Shown: positions 1 through 8,862, counted from the first letter of the stretch. The stretch is DNA of 64,000 bases from Actibacterium mucosum KCTC 23349 (GCF_000647975.1 NZ_JFKE01000002.1:124001-188000), one strand, 5' to 3'. Numbers and translations: made by a program. The notes: generated by a model from the sequence alone, not told the origin.

Positions 1-246
1 CAGCTCGGGTTCCTGCGGCAGATAGCCGACCTTGGCGCCCTTGGCGGCCCAGGCTTCGCCCGAGAACTCCTTGTCGAGGCCGGCCATGATGCGCAGCAGG
101 GTGGATTTACCGGCGCCGTTGACCCCGACCACGCCGATTTTCACGCCGGGCAGGAAGCTGAGGCGGATGTTTTCGAAGCATTTCTTGCCGCCCGGATAGG
201 TCTTGGAGACGCCATCCATGTGGTAGACATATTGGTAAGAGGCCAT
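1..246 (-). CDS. ettA: Energy-dependent translational throttle protein EttA (ABC-F), N-terminal part
   Basis: The reverse strand encodes the first 82 residues of an ABC-F ATPase and runs off the window edge. It opens with MASYQYVYHMDGVSKTYPGG and has a Walker A (GVNGAGKST) at residues 41-49, followed by the YLPQEP stretch of the Q-loop region. This N-terminal pattern is typical of EttA, a soluble tandem-ATPase that binds the ribosomal E site and gates entry into elongation according to the ATP/ADP ratio. The start is the ATG at 244-246, preceded by a GGAGC Shine-Dalgarno. Other ABC-F paralogues (Uup) are less likely because of the YQYVYHM start. The second ATPase domain lies outside the window. 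Confidence 0.9.
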   Translation of the reverse strand, partial: MASYQYVYHMDGVSKTYPGGKKCFENIRLSFLPGVKIGVVGVNGAGKSTLLRIMAGLDKEFSGEAWAAKGAKVGYLPQEPEL

Positions 247-440
247 CGGGGTGCTCCGGAGAATTTCGTGTTTGGTCTGGTCTAGCCAAGTGTCGGGTGG
301 AGTGCAATTGTACTCGGGTTGCTTTGTTTGGTTTTCAGGACGTAGAACATTGCCCTTTGTCAGCCGCAGAACTTGGCTGGATGCTTCACCTGCGGCGGTT
401 TGGACAGCAGACAGCTTGCGTTGCCGAGTTCGGTAAAAGG

Positions 441-1070
441 TTACCGGTTTGCCAGCATCCAAAGAAACAAAGCTGCAAAGCAGGTTGTCGCAAGCAAAAG
501 GCCATTCAGAAAACGGAATAGAGGCGCGTGTCTTTGTGGCCCGAGGTGCTTTTCATAGATCACAAGCTGTCGATGCTGCGTTTCGGGAGTGCTCGAATTT
601 TTCGTGTAACCTGTGTCTTCAAAAAGTGCGCGCGACGCGAAGTTTGCTTTCCAGACGGGTGCTACAACGTGCAGGTCGCTATTCCCGGAAACTCTGGTCT
701 CGAATTCCGCCAGCAACTTTCGTGCGATACCTTTGCGTCGAAACTGAGGTAGTATCGATATGTCATTGATAAAAATGACTCTATTTGGCTTCGGCCACTG
801 GGTTCTGCTAAACGCGACGTAGCCAAGAAATGAACCGTCACCTTCCAAGACTAAAAGTTCGCGCTTTGTGAGACGAAAAAAGTACGTTGTCCGACTGAGG
901 AAGTATCTCGGTTTGGTCAAAAATGGGTCAATGAATTCGCGACCAACGTCAAAACCTGTTTCTCGGGCTCTATGATCACGCATAGTCTGCGCATGCAACG
1001 ACCTAATGGTGCCAAAATCCGCTGGTTTTGCTCTGGTCAGCTTGAAACTCGTGAATGACACGTCACTCAT
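441..1070 (-). CDS. GNAT N-acetyltransferase with C-terminal membrane anchor
   Basis: A 209-residue protein. Residues 10-175 fit the GNAT fold: the acetyl-CoA pyrophosphate-binding motif A appears as QFRRKGIARKLL (109-120), preceded by the strand VIFINDISILP. The last 25 residues, from about 187 to 207, form one hydrophobic helix ending with LANR, so the enzyme is probably tethered to the inner membrane facing the cytoplasm. A GNAT with a C-terminal anchor is unusual. The gene looks more AT-rich than its neighbours, which may indicate transfer. The acyl acceptor cannot be read from sequence. It stands alone between ettA and the MarR-GNAT gene. The 247-440 gap upstream of ettA shows nothing recognisable. 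Confidence 0.75.
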   Translation of the reverse strand: MSDVSFTSFKLTRAKPADFGTIRSLHAQTMRDHRARETGFDVGREFIDPFLTKPRYFLSRTTYFFRLTKRELLVLEGDGSFLGYVAFSRTQWPKPNRVIFINDISILPQFRRKGIARKLLAEFETRVSGNSDLHVVAPVWKANFASRALFEDTGYTKNSSTPETQHRQLVIYEKHLGPQRHAPLFRFLNGLLLATTCFAALFLWMLANR

Positions 1071-1147
1071 TTACTGTCTGCTTAAGTTGGTTTTCCAGAA
1101 TATCGACACCTCGGCCACGGTTTCATTGTCAGATGGTGTTGGCAACT

Positions 1148-2023
1148 CTATTTAAGCTGCTTTTCAAAGAACACATCCGGGTAGGGGTCGTCGTTATAGC
1201 GGTTGATGCGGGTCCAGCCGGTGGTCTGGTATAAGGCGACGGCTTCGGGTAGGGCGGAGTTGGTGTCGAGGCGCAGCAGGGTGATGCCCAGGGTGCGGGC
1301 GGCGGCCTCGGCTGCGTCCATCAGGCGGCGCGACAGGCCCAGGCGGCGGGCGGCGGGTGCGACCCACAGGCGCTTGATCTCGGCGTAATCCGTGCCGCCT
1401 TTCAGGCCCACGCAGCCAAGCGGCAGACCGTCGGACAATGCGATCAGGAAGGTGCCGTGGGGATGCGTCATCGCGGCGGCGTCGGGGTCGCGGGACAGGG
1501 TGACGTCGAAGCCCTGATCAAAGCGGCGCGCAAGCTCGGCGTAATATTCCGACAGGCAATGGCGGGCGAGGTCGCCGCGCGGGTCGTGGGCGACAATGTC
1601 GACCCGGTCAACCGTCAGGGCCGAGGCGACAAGGTCCATCGCGGCCAGCAGAGCGTCGGGGCGCGGGTGGCGGTTCAGCAGCGTTTGCGCCTGATCGTCA
1701 GACAAGGCGTCATAGGCGGCGACCTCGGCCAAGCCGGCGGGGGTCAGGCGGGCCTGCTTGCGGCGGGCATCGGCGGGGTCGGCGGCAAGTTCCACCAGCC
1801 CCTCGGCCTGCAACGCTTTGAGGTTGCGCGATAAAACCGCCTTGTCCAGATCCAGCGCCGCCCGAATGGTCGCCACGTCCTGACCAAAATGGCTGATCGC
1901 GTGCAGGGTGCGCGCCAGGCCCAGCGGGCGGCCACGACCGAGGAAGGAATGGTCCAGCGCGCCGGTTTGGGCGGTGACGGCGCGGTTGAAGCGGCGGATG
2001 CGGGCAATGGGGTCGAGGCTCAT
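1148..2023 (-). CDS. MarR-type regulator fused to GNAT acetyltransferase
   Basis: A 291-residue two-domain protein. Residues 1-140 are a MarR winged helix (HTH around 48-85, with a wing rich in D-A-R-R-K). Residues 145-291 are a GNAT domain with motif [11 protein letters not shown] at 226-235 and the late GNAT strand [13 protein letters not shown]. Such bifunctional MarR/GNAT proteins are known in proteobacteria, where the acetyltransferase half may sense or act on a small molecule. The gene is transcribed divergently from nadD. A perfect inverted repeat GTTGAC-TTAG-GTCAAC lies 5 nt upstream of its start codon, so autorepression is likely. The ligand is unknown. Confidence 0.85.
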   Translation of the reverse strand: MSLDPIARIRRFNRAVTAQTGALDHSFLGRGRPLGLARTLHAISHFGQDVATIRAALDLDKAVLSRNLKALQAEGLVELAADPADARRKQARLTPAGLAEVAAYDALSDDQAQTLLNRHPRPDALLAAMDLVASALTVDRVDIVAHDPRGDLARHCLSEYYAELARRFDQGFDVTLSRDPDAAAMTHPHGTFLIALSDGLPLGCVGLKGGTDYAEIKRLWVAPAARRLGLSRRLMDAAEAAARTLGITLLRLDTNSALPEAVALYQTTGWTRINRYNDDPYPDVFFEKQLK

Positions 2024-2027
2024 GATC

Positions 2028-2043
2028 GTTGACTTAGGTCAAC
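2028..2043. promoter_or_regulatory. Candidate MarR operator (perfect 6-bp inverted repeat, 4-bp spacer)
   Basis: GTTGAC-TTAG-GTCAAC lies between the divergent MarR-GNAT gene and nadD, 5 nt from the MarR-GNAT start. Its dyad form and position fit a MarR-family autoregulatory site. Binding by this protein is inferred, not shown. Confidence 0.55.
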
Positions 2044-2105
2044 CAATTCCCGGACGCAAGGGGAAAGCGATTGACACCCGAGGCACAGGGCGCGATGCAG
2101 GCAGG

Positions 2106-2735
2106 GTGAAACATGGGCTTCCATATGCGCGGCGCGGGCAGGTGATCGGCCTGCTGGGCGGGTCGTTTGACCCGGCGCATGACGGGCACGCGCATATCAC
2201 CCGCGAAGCGATGAAACGGTTCGGGCTGGATCAGGTCTGGTGGCTGGTGTCACCGGGTAACCCGCTGAAACCGCACGGCCCGGCGCCGATGGGCGAGCGG
2301 CTGGAGCGTGCGCGCAAAGTCATGCAGCATCCACGCGTGAAGATCACCGATATCGAGGCGAAGATTGGCACGGTTTACACGGCGCAAACGCTGGAGCATC
2401 TGAAACGCATGTATCCCGGTGTGCATTTCGTGTGGCTGATGGGGGCGGACAACCTTGCGTCGTTCCATCATTGGGAGGCGTGGGATTGGATCATCACCCA
2501 TGTTCAGGTTGGTATTCTGGCGCGTCCCGGCCAACGGATCAGTGCGCGGATGTCCAAGGCGGCGCGCAAATATGGGCGGTTCCGTCTGAAAGGGCGCAAG
2601 GGGCATTTGCTGGCAGGCAGTGCGCCACCCGCATGGGCCTTTGTAAACGTGCCGATGTCGGATATGTCGTCCACCCGCCTGCGGGCCGAGGGACAATGGA
2701 AAGCGCGGGACAAAAGTGACCCGGATCAGGGTTGA
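2106..2735 (+). CDS. nadD: Nicotinate-nucleotide adenylyltransferase
   Basis: A 209-residue cytoplasmic enzyme transferring AMP from ATP to nicotinate mononucleotide in NAD biosynthesis. The nucleotidyltransferase signature [15 protein letters not shown] (about residues 14-28) contains the HxGH motif, and the C-terminal MSSTRLR matches the S-S-T-R motif that closes the ATP site. The GTG at 2106 is chosen as start because it gives the usual family N-terminus of about 13 residues before the [10 protein letters not shown] strand. An upstream extension into the MarR operator is possible but would be atypical. In many relatives nadD lies near dacB, as here. Confidence 0.93.
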   Translation: MKHGLPYARRGQVIGLLGGSFDPAHDGHAHITREAMKRFGLDQVWWLVSPGNPLKPHGPAPMGERLERARKVMQHPRVKITDIEAKIGTVYTAQTLEHLKRMYPGVHFVWLMGADNLASFHHWEAWDWIITHVQVGILARPGQRISARMSKAARKYGRFRLKGRKGHLLAGSAPPAWAFVNVPMSDMSSTRLRAEGQWKARDKSDPDQG

Positions 2736-2795
2736 GGCGTCGGTGTGAATTTGGTTCACTGCGTGTCATGACATCGATGTTTTTGGGGTAAACGA

Positions 2796-4277
2796 ATGGT
2801 AACGCGGCGCTTCGTTCTGGCGGGTTTGGCAGCTGGATTTGCCGAAGGAGCTTTGGCAGAGCCTCTGACCCGGTCGCTGATCCCCAAAGCGCGCCCCCGT
2901 GATTTCCTGCGACGCGGCGCCCCGGGTGTCGAGCGATTGCTGGCCGAGGCCGGAATTTCGGGCAAGGTGGGCTTTGCCGTTGCGGATGCGCGGACGGGTG
3001 CTCTGCTCGAAACGCATAACCCCTTGTTACAATTACCACCTGCAAGCACGGCAAAGGCCATTACGGCAGCTTATGCCCGCGCCGCGTTGGGTGGTGGGCA
3101 TCGCTTTCAGACGCAGGTGGCCGTTACTGGCAAGCTGTCCAATGGGCGGTTGAACGGTGATCTGATCCTTGTTGGTGGCGGCGATCCGACGCTGGATACC
3201 GAGGCGCTGGCGGGGTTGGCGTCGGCCATGAAGGCGGCCGGCCTGCGCGAGGTTTCGGGGCGGTTCCTTTATTATGAAAGTGCCCTTCCGACGCAGCGCC
3301 ATATCGATGAAACCCAGCCTCCTCATGTGGGATACAACCCGGCGGTATCGGGGTTGAACCTGAACTATAACCGGGTGCATTTCGAATGGCGCAAGGCCGC
3401 GAAAGGTTGGAACATTTCCATGGATGCGCGTGCCGGGAACTATCGTCCCGGTGTGGCCATGTCCAAGATGAAGATCGCGCAGCGCAGTTATCCGGTTTAC
3501 ACCTATGCCGATCAGGGCGGGGTGGACCGTTGGACGGTCGCCGCTGGCGCGTTGGGGCGCGACGGGTCGCGGTGGCTGCCCGTGCGCAAGCCCGGTCTGT
3601 ACACAGCCGAGGTGTTTGGAACGCTGGCGCGCAGCCACGGGATTGTACTGAAATCGCCCAAGCGGGTGGCGACGATGCCGCAAGGCGCGCGGGGGTTGGT
3701 GGCGATCCAAAGCGCGCCATTGGACGAGATCTTGCGCGGGATGCTGAAATATTCGACCAATATCACCGCCGAGGCGGTTGGTATGGCTGCCAGCACCGCG
3801 TTGGGCCGCAAGCCGGGTGGTTTGAAACATTCGGGCCGGGCCATGTCGGATTGGGCGCAAAGCAGTCTGGATGCAGGCCGTGCGTCCTTTGTGGATCATT
3901 CGGGTTTGGGTGCGGCTTCGCGCATTTCGGCGGGCGAGATGGTGCGTGCGCTGGTGGCGATGGGGCCGGGACATCCGGTGCGTGGACTGATGAAAGACAT
4001 CGAACTGCGTGACGATGCCGGCCAGCCATTGTTTGGTGGTGCGTTGAAAGTGAACGCGAAAACGGGGACACTGAACTTTGTTTCGGCTTTGGCGGGGTTT
4101 GTGCGGGCACCGGATGGGCGCGAGCTGGCCTTTGCGACCTTGACCGCGGATACCAAGCGTCGCGACAATATCCCGCCTGAACAGGCCGAACGGCCCGAGG
4201 GGGCGCGTGGCTGGACGCGGCGGTCGCGGAACCTGCAATTTGCGCTGATCGACCGCTGGGCGCGGGTTTACGCCTAA
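2796..4277 (+). CDS. dacB: D-alanyl-D-alanine carboxypeptidase/endopeptidase (PBP4 class)
   Basis: A 493-residue periplasmic low-molecular-mass penicillin-binding protein that trims or cleaves peptidoglycan cross-links. The three active-site motifs of the penicillin-binding fold are visible: STAK at 84-87 (nucleophile S84), STN at 320-322, and KTG at 422-424. The large insertion between STAK and STN is characteristic of the class C PBP4 family. The N-terminus, MVTRRFVLAGLAAG, looks like a twin-arginine export signal with cleavage near GALA. The gene follows nadD after about 60 bp and precedes the Tag-like glycosylase. All catalytic residues are intact. Confidence 0.93.
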   Translation: MVTRRFVLAGLAAGFAEGALAEPLTRSLIPKARPRDFLRRGAPGVERLLAEAGISGKVGFAVADARTGALLETHNPLLQLPPASTAKAITAAYARAALGGGHRFQTQVAVTGKLSNGRLNGDLILVGGGDPTLDTEALAGLASAMKAAGLREVSGRFLYYESALPTQRHIDETQPPHVGYNPAVSGLNLNYNRVHFEWRKAAKGWNISMDARAGNYRPGVAMSKMKIAQRSYPVYTYADQGGVDRWTVAAGALGRDGSRWLPVRKPGLYTAEVFGTLARSHGIVLKSPKRVATMPQGARGLVAIQSAPLDEILRGMLKYSTNITAEAVGMAASTALGRKPGGLKHSGRAMSDWAQSSLDAGRASFVDHSGLGAASRISAGEMVRALVAMGPGHPVRGLMKDIELRDDAGQPLFGGALKVNAKTGTLNFVSALAGFVRAPDGRELAFATLTADTKRRDNIPPEQAERPEGARGWTRRSRNLQFALIDRWARVYA

Positions 4278-4323
4278 GCTGCTTCGCGCTAAAGGTCACC
4301 TATGTACAAAACCGGAGGGCGTG

Positions 4324-4989
4324 ATGCGCAGCTTTGATCAGATATACGCGATTGCCGCCGAACGTCATGGTGGCCCCGAAGCGCTGGAGGCGATGCTGAG
4401 CCAGCCCAAAACGGTCGAAGAGCTGTCATCGATCCCCGATCACCGCTGGCTTTCGGCGATGGCGCGGGGCGTGTTTCAGGCCGGGTTCAGCTGGAAAGTG
4501 ATCGAAGCCAAGTGGGACGGTTTTGAAGACGCCTTCGAGGGGTTTGAACCGGGGCGCGTCTTGTTCATGGCCGATGAAGGCATCGACAGATGGCTGTCGA
4601 ACAAGGCGATTGTACGCAACGGACAAAAGATCAGCTCGGTCGTGGACAATGCAGGGTTCCTGCTGGATCTGGCGAACGAGCATGGATCGGCGGCAAAAGC
4701 GTTCGCGGAATGGCCGGACGAAGACTATGTCGGGCTGTTGGAGTTCCTGAAAAAGCGCGGATCGCGGCTGGGTGGAACGACGGGGCAGTACCTGCTGCGC
4801 ACGATGGGCAAGAACAGTTTCATCTTGTCGCGCGACGTGGTGGGCCGGTTGGTGGCCGAGGGTGTGATCGACAAGGCGCCGACGTCGAAAAAAGCGATGG
4901 CAGCGGTGCAGGTGGCGTTCAACGAAATGGCAGCTGAAAGTGGGCGATCGTTTAACGAAATCAGCCGGGTCATGGGCTTTTCGCTGTAA
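4324..4989 (+). CDS. DNA-3-methyladenine glycosylase I family protein
   Basis: A 221-residue helical protein that resembles the Tag family of base-excision glycosylases, as annotated across Rhodobacteraceae (opening MRSFDQIYAIAAERHGG, with FQAGFSWKVIEAKWDGFEDAF and a C-terminal helix bundle). The Cys/His zinc-binding N-terminus of Escherichia coli Tag is not present, so this is the shorter, zinc-less form and its substrate is less certain. The ATG at 4324 is preferred over the GTG at 4321 because GGAGG (4314-4318) then has a 5-nt spacing. The probable role is removal of alkylated adenine from DNA. Confidence 0.75.
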   Translation: MRSFDQIYAIAAERHGGPEALEAMLSQPKTVEELSSIPDHRWLSAMARGVFQAGFSWKVIEAKWDGFEDAFEGFEPGRVLFMADEGIDRWLSNKAIVRNGQKISSVVDNAGFLLDLANEHGSAAKAFAEWPDEDYVGLLEFLKKRGSRLGGTTGQYLLRTMGKNSFILSRDVVGRLVAEGVIDKAPTSKKAMAAVQVAFNEMAAESGRSFNEISRVMGFSL

Positions 4990-5055
4990 CGGTTGCGTGT
5001 CTGGACAGGCCGTGGGTCACGCCGTAGCGTGGCGTCGGCAAGAACGAGGTGAGCG

Positions 5056-5643
5056 GTGAAATCGGTATTGCGATGTTTGGCAGGGTTGGGGCTGTTGTTC
5101 CTGGCTGCATGCTCGGTGCCGCCCCCGGCCGAGGTTGGTCGGGCCGAGATCGACGCGTTGGCGTCGGGCATTCTGGCATTGGACGCTGACATTGACCCGG
5201 ATGAGGCGGCGCGGGCGGCCGAGATTGCCTTTGCCTATACGGCGCAATTGCGGGCCGAATATCAGATCACCGACCCGCCACTGATCCACAATGCCAAGGT
5301 TAATGCCGGGCGCCGTCCGCGCGGGCTGTGCTGGCATTGGGCCGAGGATATGCAGGTGCGGCTGGCGGCCGAGAATTTCGAGACACTGGATCTGCACCGG
5401 GCCATCGCCAACGCGTTCAACCCGATCCTGATCGACCATTCCACCGTTCTGATCAGCGCCAAGGGCGATGCGTTTGACGAAGGTATGGTTCTGGACCCGT
5501 GGCGGTATGGCGGGCGGCTGTTCTGGGCGCCGACGCTGGAGGATAAACGTTATACCTGGATCGAACGGTCCGAGGTATTTGCCCGCAAACTGGCCGCGGG
5601 CAATCTGAAGGTGCGCGATCCGTCCACCGAGGCGGTGCAGTAA
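5056..5643 (+). CDS. Conserved lipoprotein of unknown function
   Basis: A 195-residue protein with a type II signal peptide: a hydrophobic stretch ends in the lipobox LAAC, with the acylated Cys near residue 19. The mature part begins SVPPPAEVGRAEIDALASGI and contains RRPRGLCWHWAEDM and a VLDPWRYGGRLFWAP motif. No catalytic family is recognised. It is probably anchored to the outer or inner membrane in the periplasm. The GTG start at 5056 has a GAGGTGAGC ribosome-binding stretch upstream. Its stop lies 2 bp from the end of the convergent DUF6428 gene. Confidence 0.75.
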   Translation: MKSVLRCLAGLGLLFLAACSVPPPAEVGRAEIDALASGILALDADIDPDEAARAAEIAFAYTAQLRAEYQITDPPLIHNAKVNAGRRPRGLCWHWAEDMQVRLAAENFETLDLHRAIANAFNPILIDHSTVLISAKGDAFDEGMVLDPWRYGGRLFWAPTLEDKRYTWIERSEVFARKLAAGNLKVRDPSTEAVQ

Positions 5644-5645
5644 GC

Positions 5646-6113
5646 TCAGGCCGCGCCGCAGCACGAAACGGTCGATGTTCTGGGCCCACAGCACGCTTTG
5701 CCAAGGTCGGCCGCCGGTTTGCAGATCGCCGCATCGGCGCGCAGATCGATGGTGACCTGCCAATTGTTGGACGACACCTGTGCGACGCTGAAAGTGTGCA
5801 AGCCACTGTTTTCCGGCGCGTATTCGACGATCAGCGGGGCGTTGGCCAGATCGGGCAGTGCTTTGAAGGACTGTGTCAGGATCTGCTGAAACCGCCCAAG
5901 TTTCATATGGTCGCCGCCACCGCCATCCAGCAGTTGCAGCCGCGCCTCGGTCCAGGCGGATTGGCGGGCGCCGCAATCGATGCTGCTGACCCGCGCCAGT
6001 TTCAGTTCGGTCACGTGATAGCCGCCCGAGATCGGCCCGGCATCTGTTTGCCAGATCAGCGGGGCGTCGGGGTCCAGCGGCTTGAGCTGTTCGGCGAGGG
6101 CGGCGAGGGACAT
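5646..6113 (-). CDS. DUF6428-like protein paired with ArsR
   Basis: A 155-residue cytoplasmic protein opening MSLAALAEQLKPLDPDAPL. Its central region contains SGGYHVTELK and a Cys-rich C-terminus (ACCGPRTSTVSCCGAA). Proteins of this type are regularly found divergent from small ArsR regulators. The Cys pairs at the tail suggest thiol-based binding of a soft metal or arsenite, or a redox function, but no reaction is known. It is divergent from the arsR gene at 6188, and the 74-bp space holds two copies of TTCAA-N6-TTGAA, implying control by that regulator. Confidence 0.7.
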   Translation of the reverse strand: MSLAALAEQLKPLDPDAPLIWQTDAGPISGGYHVTELKLARVSSIDCGARQSAWTEARLQLLDGGGGDHMKLGRFQQILTQSFKALPDLANAPLIVEYAPENSGLHTFSVAQVSSNNWQVTIDLRADAAICKPAADLGKACCGPRTSTVSCCGAA

Positions 6114-6127
6114 GGCGGGCCTTTCAT

Positions 6128-6143
6128 TTCAACGATTCTTGAA
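6128..6143. promoter_or_regulatory. Candidate ArsR operator 1
   Basis: TTCAA-CGATTC-TTGAA, a 5-bp perfect inverted repeat with 6-bp spacer. It is 15 bp from the start codon of the DUF6428 gene and resembles the ATTCAA-N6-TTGAAT sites of metal-sensing ArsR/SmtB proteins. Confidence 0.6.
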
Positions 6144-6169
6144 TTAACGTAAGCGCATGGCTGGAATGA

Positions 6170-6185
6170 TTCAAGAAGTTTTGAA
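6170..6185. promoter_or_regulatory. Candidate ArsR operator 2
   Basis: A second copy, TTCAA-GAAGTT-TTGAA, 42 bp from the first (centre to centre, four helical turns) and 2 bp before the arsR ATG. It leaves no room for a normal Shine-Dalgarno, so the arsR mRNA may be leaderless or nearly so. Confidence 0.6.
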
Positions 6186-6187
6186 AT

Positions 6188-6499
6188 ATGGATGACGCGG
6201 GCGCATTGAAGGCGTTTGCGGCGCTGGCCGGGGCGGATCGGTTGGCGATTGTCAAACTGCTGGTGGAGGCGGGGCCCGACGGGCTGAACGCGGGCGAGAT
6301 CGCGCGGCTGTTGGGCGCGGCGCCGTCGCGGGCGTCGTTCCATTTGTCGACATTGGCTGAAACCGGGATGGTGAGCGCGACCAAGCAGGCTCGCACCGTC
6401 ACCTATCGCATCGATTTTGCGGTGATGGCGGGGCTGGTACAGTTCCTGATGGAGGATTGCTGCAAAGGTGCGCCGCAGGTTCGGGATTGTTGCGGGTGA
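6188..6499 (+). CDS. ArsR-family metalloregulator with C-terminal Cys cluster
   Basis: A 103-residue winged-helix repressor. The HTH region covers about residues 35-65 (AGEIARLLGAAPSRASFHLSTLAETGM). The C-terminus carries two Cys pairs, EDCCKG and RDCCG, instead of the CVC motif in alpha3 of classical ArsR. This resembles C-terminal arsenite-sensing layouts such as that of Acidithiobacillus ArsR, so it likely derepresses on binding As(III) or another soft ion. Two TTCAA-N6-TTGAA sites lie in the divergent promoter. No arsenite pump or reductase is next to it. The ATG lies at 6188. Confidence 0.8.
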   Translation: MDDAGALKAFAALAGADRLAIVKLLVEAGPDGLNAGEIARLLGAAPSRASFHLSTLAETGMVSATKQARTVTYRIDFAVMAGLVQFLMEDCCKGAPQVRDCCG

Positions 6500-6587
6500 A
6501 ATTAGACGTCGCCGCGGGGCGGGGAAGACCGCGGGATGGCGATCTGACGGTTGTTTTGGAGCGGTTTATGGAGGCAAAGCGCATCCG

Positions 6588-6674
6588 ACAGGTGTTTCGC
6601 GAGGGGATCGTTGCAAAATCGCCAGCCCTTCCGGGCGGTCTGGTGCACTCGGTCTTTCCTTCAGAAACACCTGT
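6588..6674. repeat. 11-bp inverted repeat in the 242-bp gap between arsR and terB-like gene
   Basis: ACAGGTGTTTC (6588-6598) and its exact complement GAAACACCTGT (6664-6674) are separated by 65 bp. The surrounding gap (6500-6741) lies between the 3' ends of two convergent genes and shows no convincing coding frame. The arms could form a long stem in RNA read from either side or be the ends of a small decayed element. Confidence 0.4.
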
Positions 6675-6741
6675 TGCCAATGGATCAGCCGGGCACCTTC
6701 GGCGCTGTTAACCGGCTGAATCCTCTCTGCGAAGCCTGCGC

Positions 6742-7164
6742 TTAGACCACCATGTGCCGTGCCCGCGCGCCGCGTTCGATGGCAGCGCCGTGCAGGCGGT
6801 CGATATTCAGCTGATAGCGGATCTCGGCCAGCATCTGCAGCTCGCTTTCATCCAGCTTTCCGTCGGCGGCGGCCACGTCGCAGGCCATTGCATAGGCTGT
6901 TTCAAAAAGCTTGTCGGGCAGCGCTTCGAGGACAAGCTCAAAGAGAGCGTCCAGACCATCTTCGACCTCGAACAGGTCAAACACGGCGGCCGAGACGCGC
7001 GAAAGGTGATCTACATCGTATTCCGCGAAGACCGGCAGGTGGTTCACGATACGCTGAATGGTCACCAGTTCCGAGGTGCGGATATCCTCGTCGCTGGCCG
7101 AGGTGGCGATCATCACGGCCACAAGGGCGTCCTGCGGGGTCCAAGGGGTTTCGATGGTGCTCAT
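6742..7164 (-). CDS. TerB-like tellurite resistance family protein
   Basis: A 140-residue helical cytoplasmic protein, MSTIETPWTPQDALVAVMIA..., ending near GARARHMVV. It shows the acidic EF-like stretch CDVAAADGKLDESELQML (about 95-112) typical of the TerB fold (all-alpha, metal-binding Asp/Glu). The family is linked to tellurite and general envelope or phage stress, and its biochemical function is not established. It is divergent from lysS. Its start at 7164 has GGAGCC upstream. The window also has TerC, TelA and XpaC homologues 50 kb away, not in the same operon. Confidence 0.8.
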   Translation of the reverse strand: MSTIETPWTPQDALVAVMIATSASDEDIRTSELVTIQRIVNHLPVFAEYDVDHLSRVSAAVFDLFEVEDGLDALFELVLEALPDKLFETAYAMACDVAAADGKLDESELQMLAEIRYQLNIDRLHGAAIERGARARHMVV

Positions 7165-7281
7165 TTCCGGCTCCTGAGGATGTCTGTTGCAGCGCAGAAT
7201 ATTGACGCGCGCGCCCATGCACAATAGGGAGCAGGACAAGCCGGGCAAGGGGGTCCGGCGCATTGTGAGAAAGTGAGACAA

Positions 7282-8862
7282 ATGTCCGATCTGCGCGACG
7301 CCGCGATGAGCACCAAAGCCTGGCCCTTTGAAGAGGCGCGCCGGCTGCTCAAACGCTATGAAAAGGCGCCGCCCGAGAAGGGATATGTGCTGTTTGAAAC
7401 GGGCTATGGGCCGTCGGGTTTGCCGCATATCGGCACGTTCGGCGAGGTGGCCCGCACCACGATGATCCGCCGCGCGTTCGAGGTGATCAGCGACATTCCG
7501 ACCAAACTGATCTGTTTCTCGGACGATCTGGACGGTATGCGCAAAGTGCCCGGCAACGTGCCGAACCCAGAGGCGCTGCAAGAGCATCTGCAAAAGCCGC
7601 TGACCTCGGTGCCCGATCCGTTTGGCACCCATGCCAGCTTTGGCGATCATAACAATGCGCGCCTGCGCCGGTTCCTGGATACGTTCGGGTTTGAATATGA
7701 CTTCATCAGCTCGACCGAGTTTTATCGGTCGGGGCAGTTTGACGACGTGCTGCGCCGCTGTGCCGAGCGTTATGACGACATCATGAAGATCATGCTGAAA
7801 TCGCTGCGCGAAGAGCGGCAGGCGACTTATTCGATCTTTCTGCCGATCCATCCGGAGACGGGCCGGGTTCTGTATGTGCCGATGAAGCATGTGGATGCCG
7901 CCGAGGCGACGGTGACCTTCGACGACGAAGAGGGCCGCGAGTGGACCGTGCCGGTCACCGGCGGCAATGTGAAACTGCAGTGGAAGCCCGACTTTGGCGC
8001 CCGCTGGGCCGCGCTGGGCGTGGATTTCGAGATGTATGGCAAGGACCATTCGACCAACGAAAAGCTCTATGACGGCATCTGCCGGGTGCTGGGCGAACGG
8101 CCGCCCAACCACTTTACGTACGAGCTGTTCCTGGATGACGAGGGGCGCAAGATCTCGAAAACCTCGGGCAATGGCATTTCGATCGACGAATGGTTGTCTT
8201 ATGCCTCGACCGAGAGTCTGGCCTATTTCATGTATCAAAAGCCGAAAACCGCCAAGCGGCTGTATTTCGACGTGATCCCGCGGGCGATGGATGAATATCA
8301 CCAGCAACTGCGCGCCTATGCCGATCAGGATACCGCGCAGCGGGCCAATAACCCGGTGTTCCATATCCACGGGCATAATGTGCCGGCCTCCGACATGGTG
8401 GTGCCGTTCTCGATGCTGCTGAACCTGGCCTCGGTCAGTTCGGCCGAGGATAAGGACAAGCTGTGGGGGTTCATCCGGCGGTACGCGCCCGAGGCCAGCG
8501 CCGAAACGCATCCGCAGCTGGACGCGGCGGCGGGTTATGCGGTGAAGTATTTCAATGACTTCGTGAAGCCCACCAAAGTGTACCGGTTGCCGGATGATCT
8601 GGAGCGTGAGGCGTTGGAGGACCTGTTGGCGACGCTGAAAGCCTGGGACGGGCCGGTGGATGCAGAGGACCTGCAAGGGGCGGTGTTTGCGGCGGGCCGC
8701 GAGCGGTTTGACCCGCTGCGCAACTGGTTCAAGGCGCTCTATGAGGTGCTGTTGGGCGCGTCGCAGGGCCCACGTTTCGGGGGCTTCATCGCGCTTTACG
8801 GGGTCGCGGAAACCATCGCCCTGATCGAAAGCGCGCTGGCCGGAGAGCTGGTGCAGGCTTGA
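7282..8862 (+). CDS. lysS: Lysyl-tRNA synthetase, class I
   Basis: A 526-residue class I aminoacyl-tRNA synthetase charging tRNA-Lys. The HIGH-type signature is [10 protein letters not shown] near residue 47 and the KMSKS-type loop is [11 protein letters not shown] near 287. Class I LysRS is the archaeal-type enzyme typical of alphaproteobacteria, unrelated to the class II enzyme of enterobacteria. The ATG at 7282 ([14 protein letters not shown]) is chosen from the usual family start; the GTG at 7273 would add three residues. It is transcribed divergently from the terB-like gene and followed by a DUF4864 gene after 46 bp. Confidence 0.95.
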   Translation: MSDLRDAAMSTKAWPFEEARRLLKRYEKAPPEKGYVLFETGYGPSGLPHIGTFGEVARTTMIRRAFEVISDIPTKLICFSDDLDGMRKVPGNVPNPEALQEHLQKPLTSVPDPFGTHASFGDHNNARLRRFLDTFGFEYDFISSTEFYRSGQFDDVLRRCAERYDDIMKIMLKSLREERQATYSIFLPIHPETGRVLYVPMKHVDAAEATVTFDDEEGREWTVPVTGGNVKLQWKPDFGARWAALGVDFEMYGKDHSTNEKLYDGICRVLGERPPNHFTYELFLDDEGRKISKTSGNGISIDEWLSYASTESLAYFMYQKPKTAKRLYFDVIPRAMDEYHQQLRAYADQDTAQRANNPVFHIHGHNVPASDMVVPFSMLLNLASVSSAEDKDKLWGFIRRYAPEASAETHPQLDAAAGYAVKYFNDFVKPTKVYRLPDDLEREALEDLLATLKAWDGPVDAEDLQGAVFAAGRERFDPLRNWFKALYEVLLGASQGPRFGGFIALYGVAETIALIESALAGELVQA

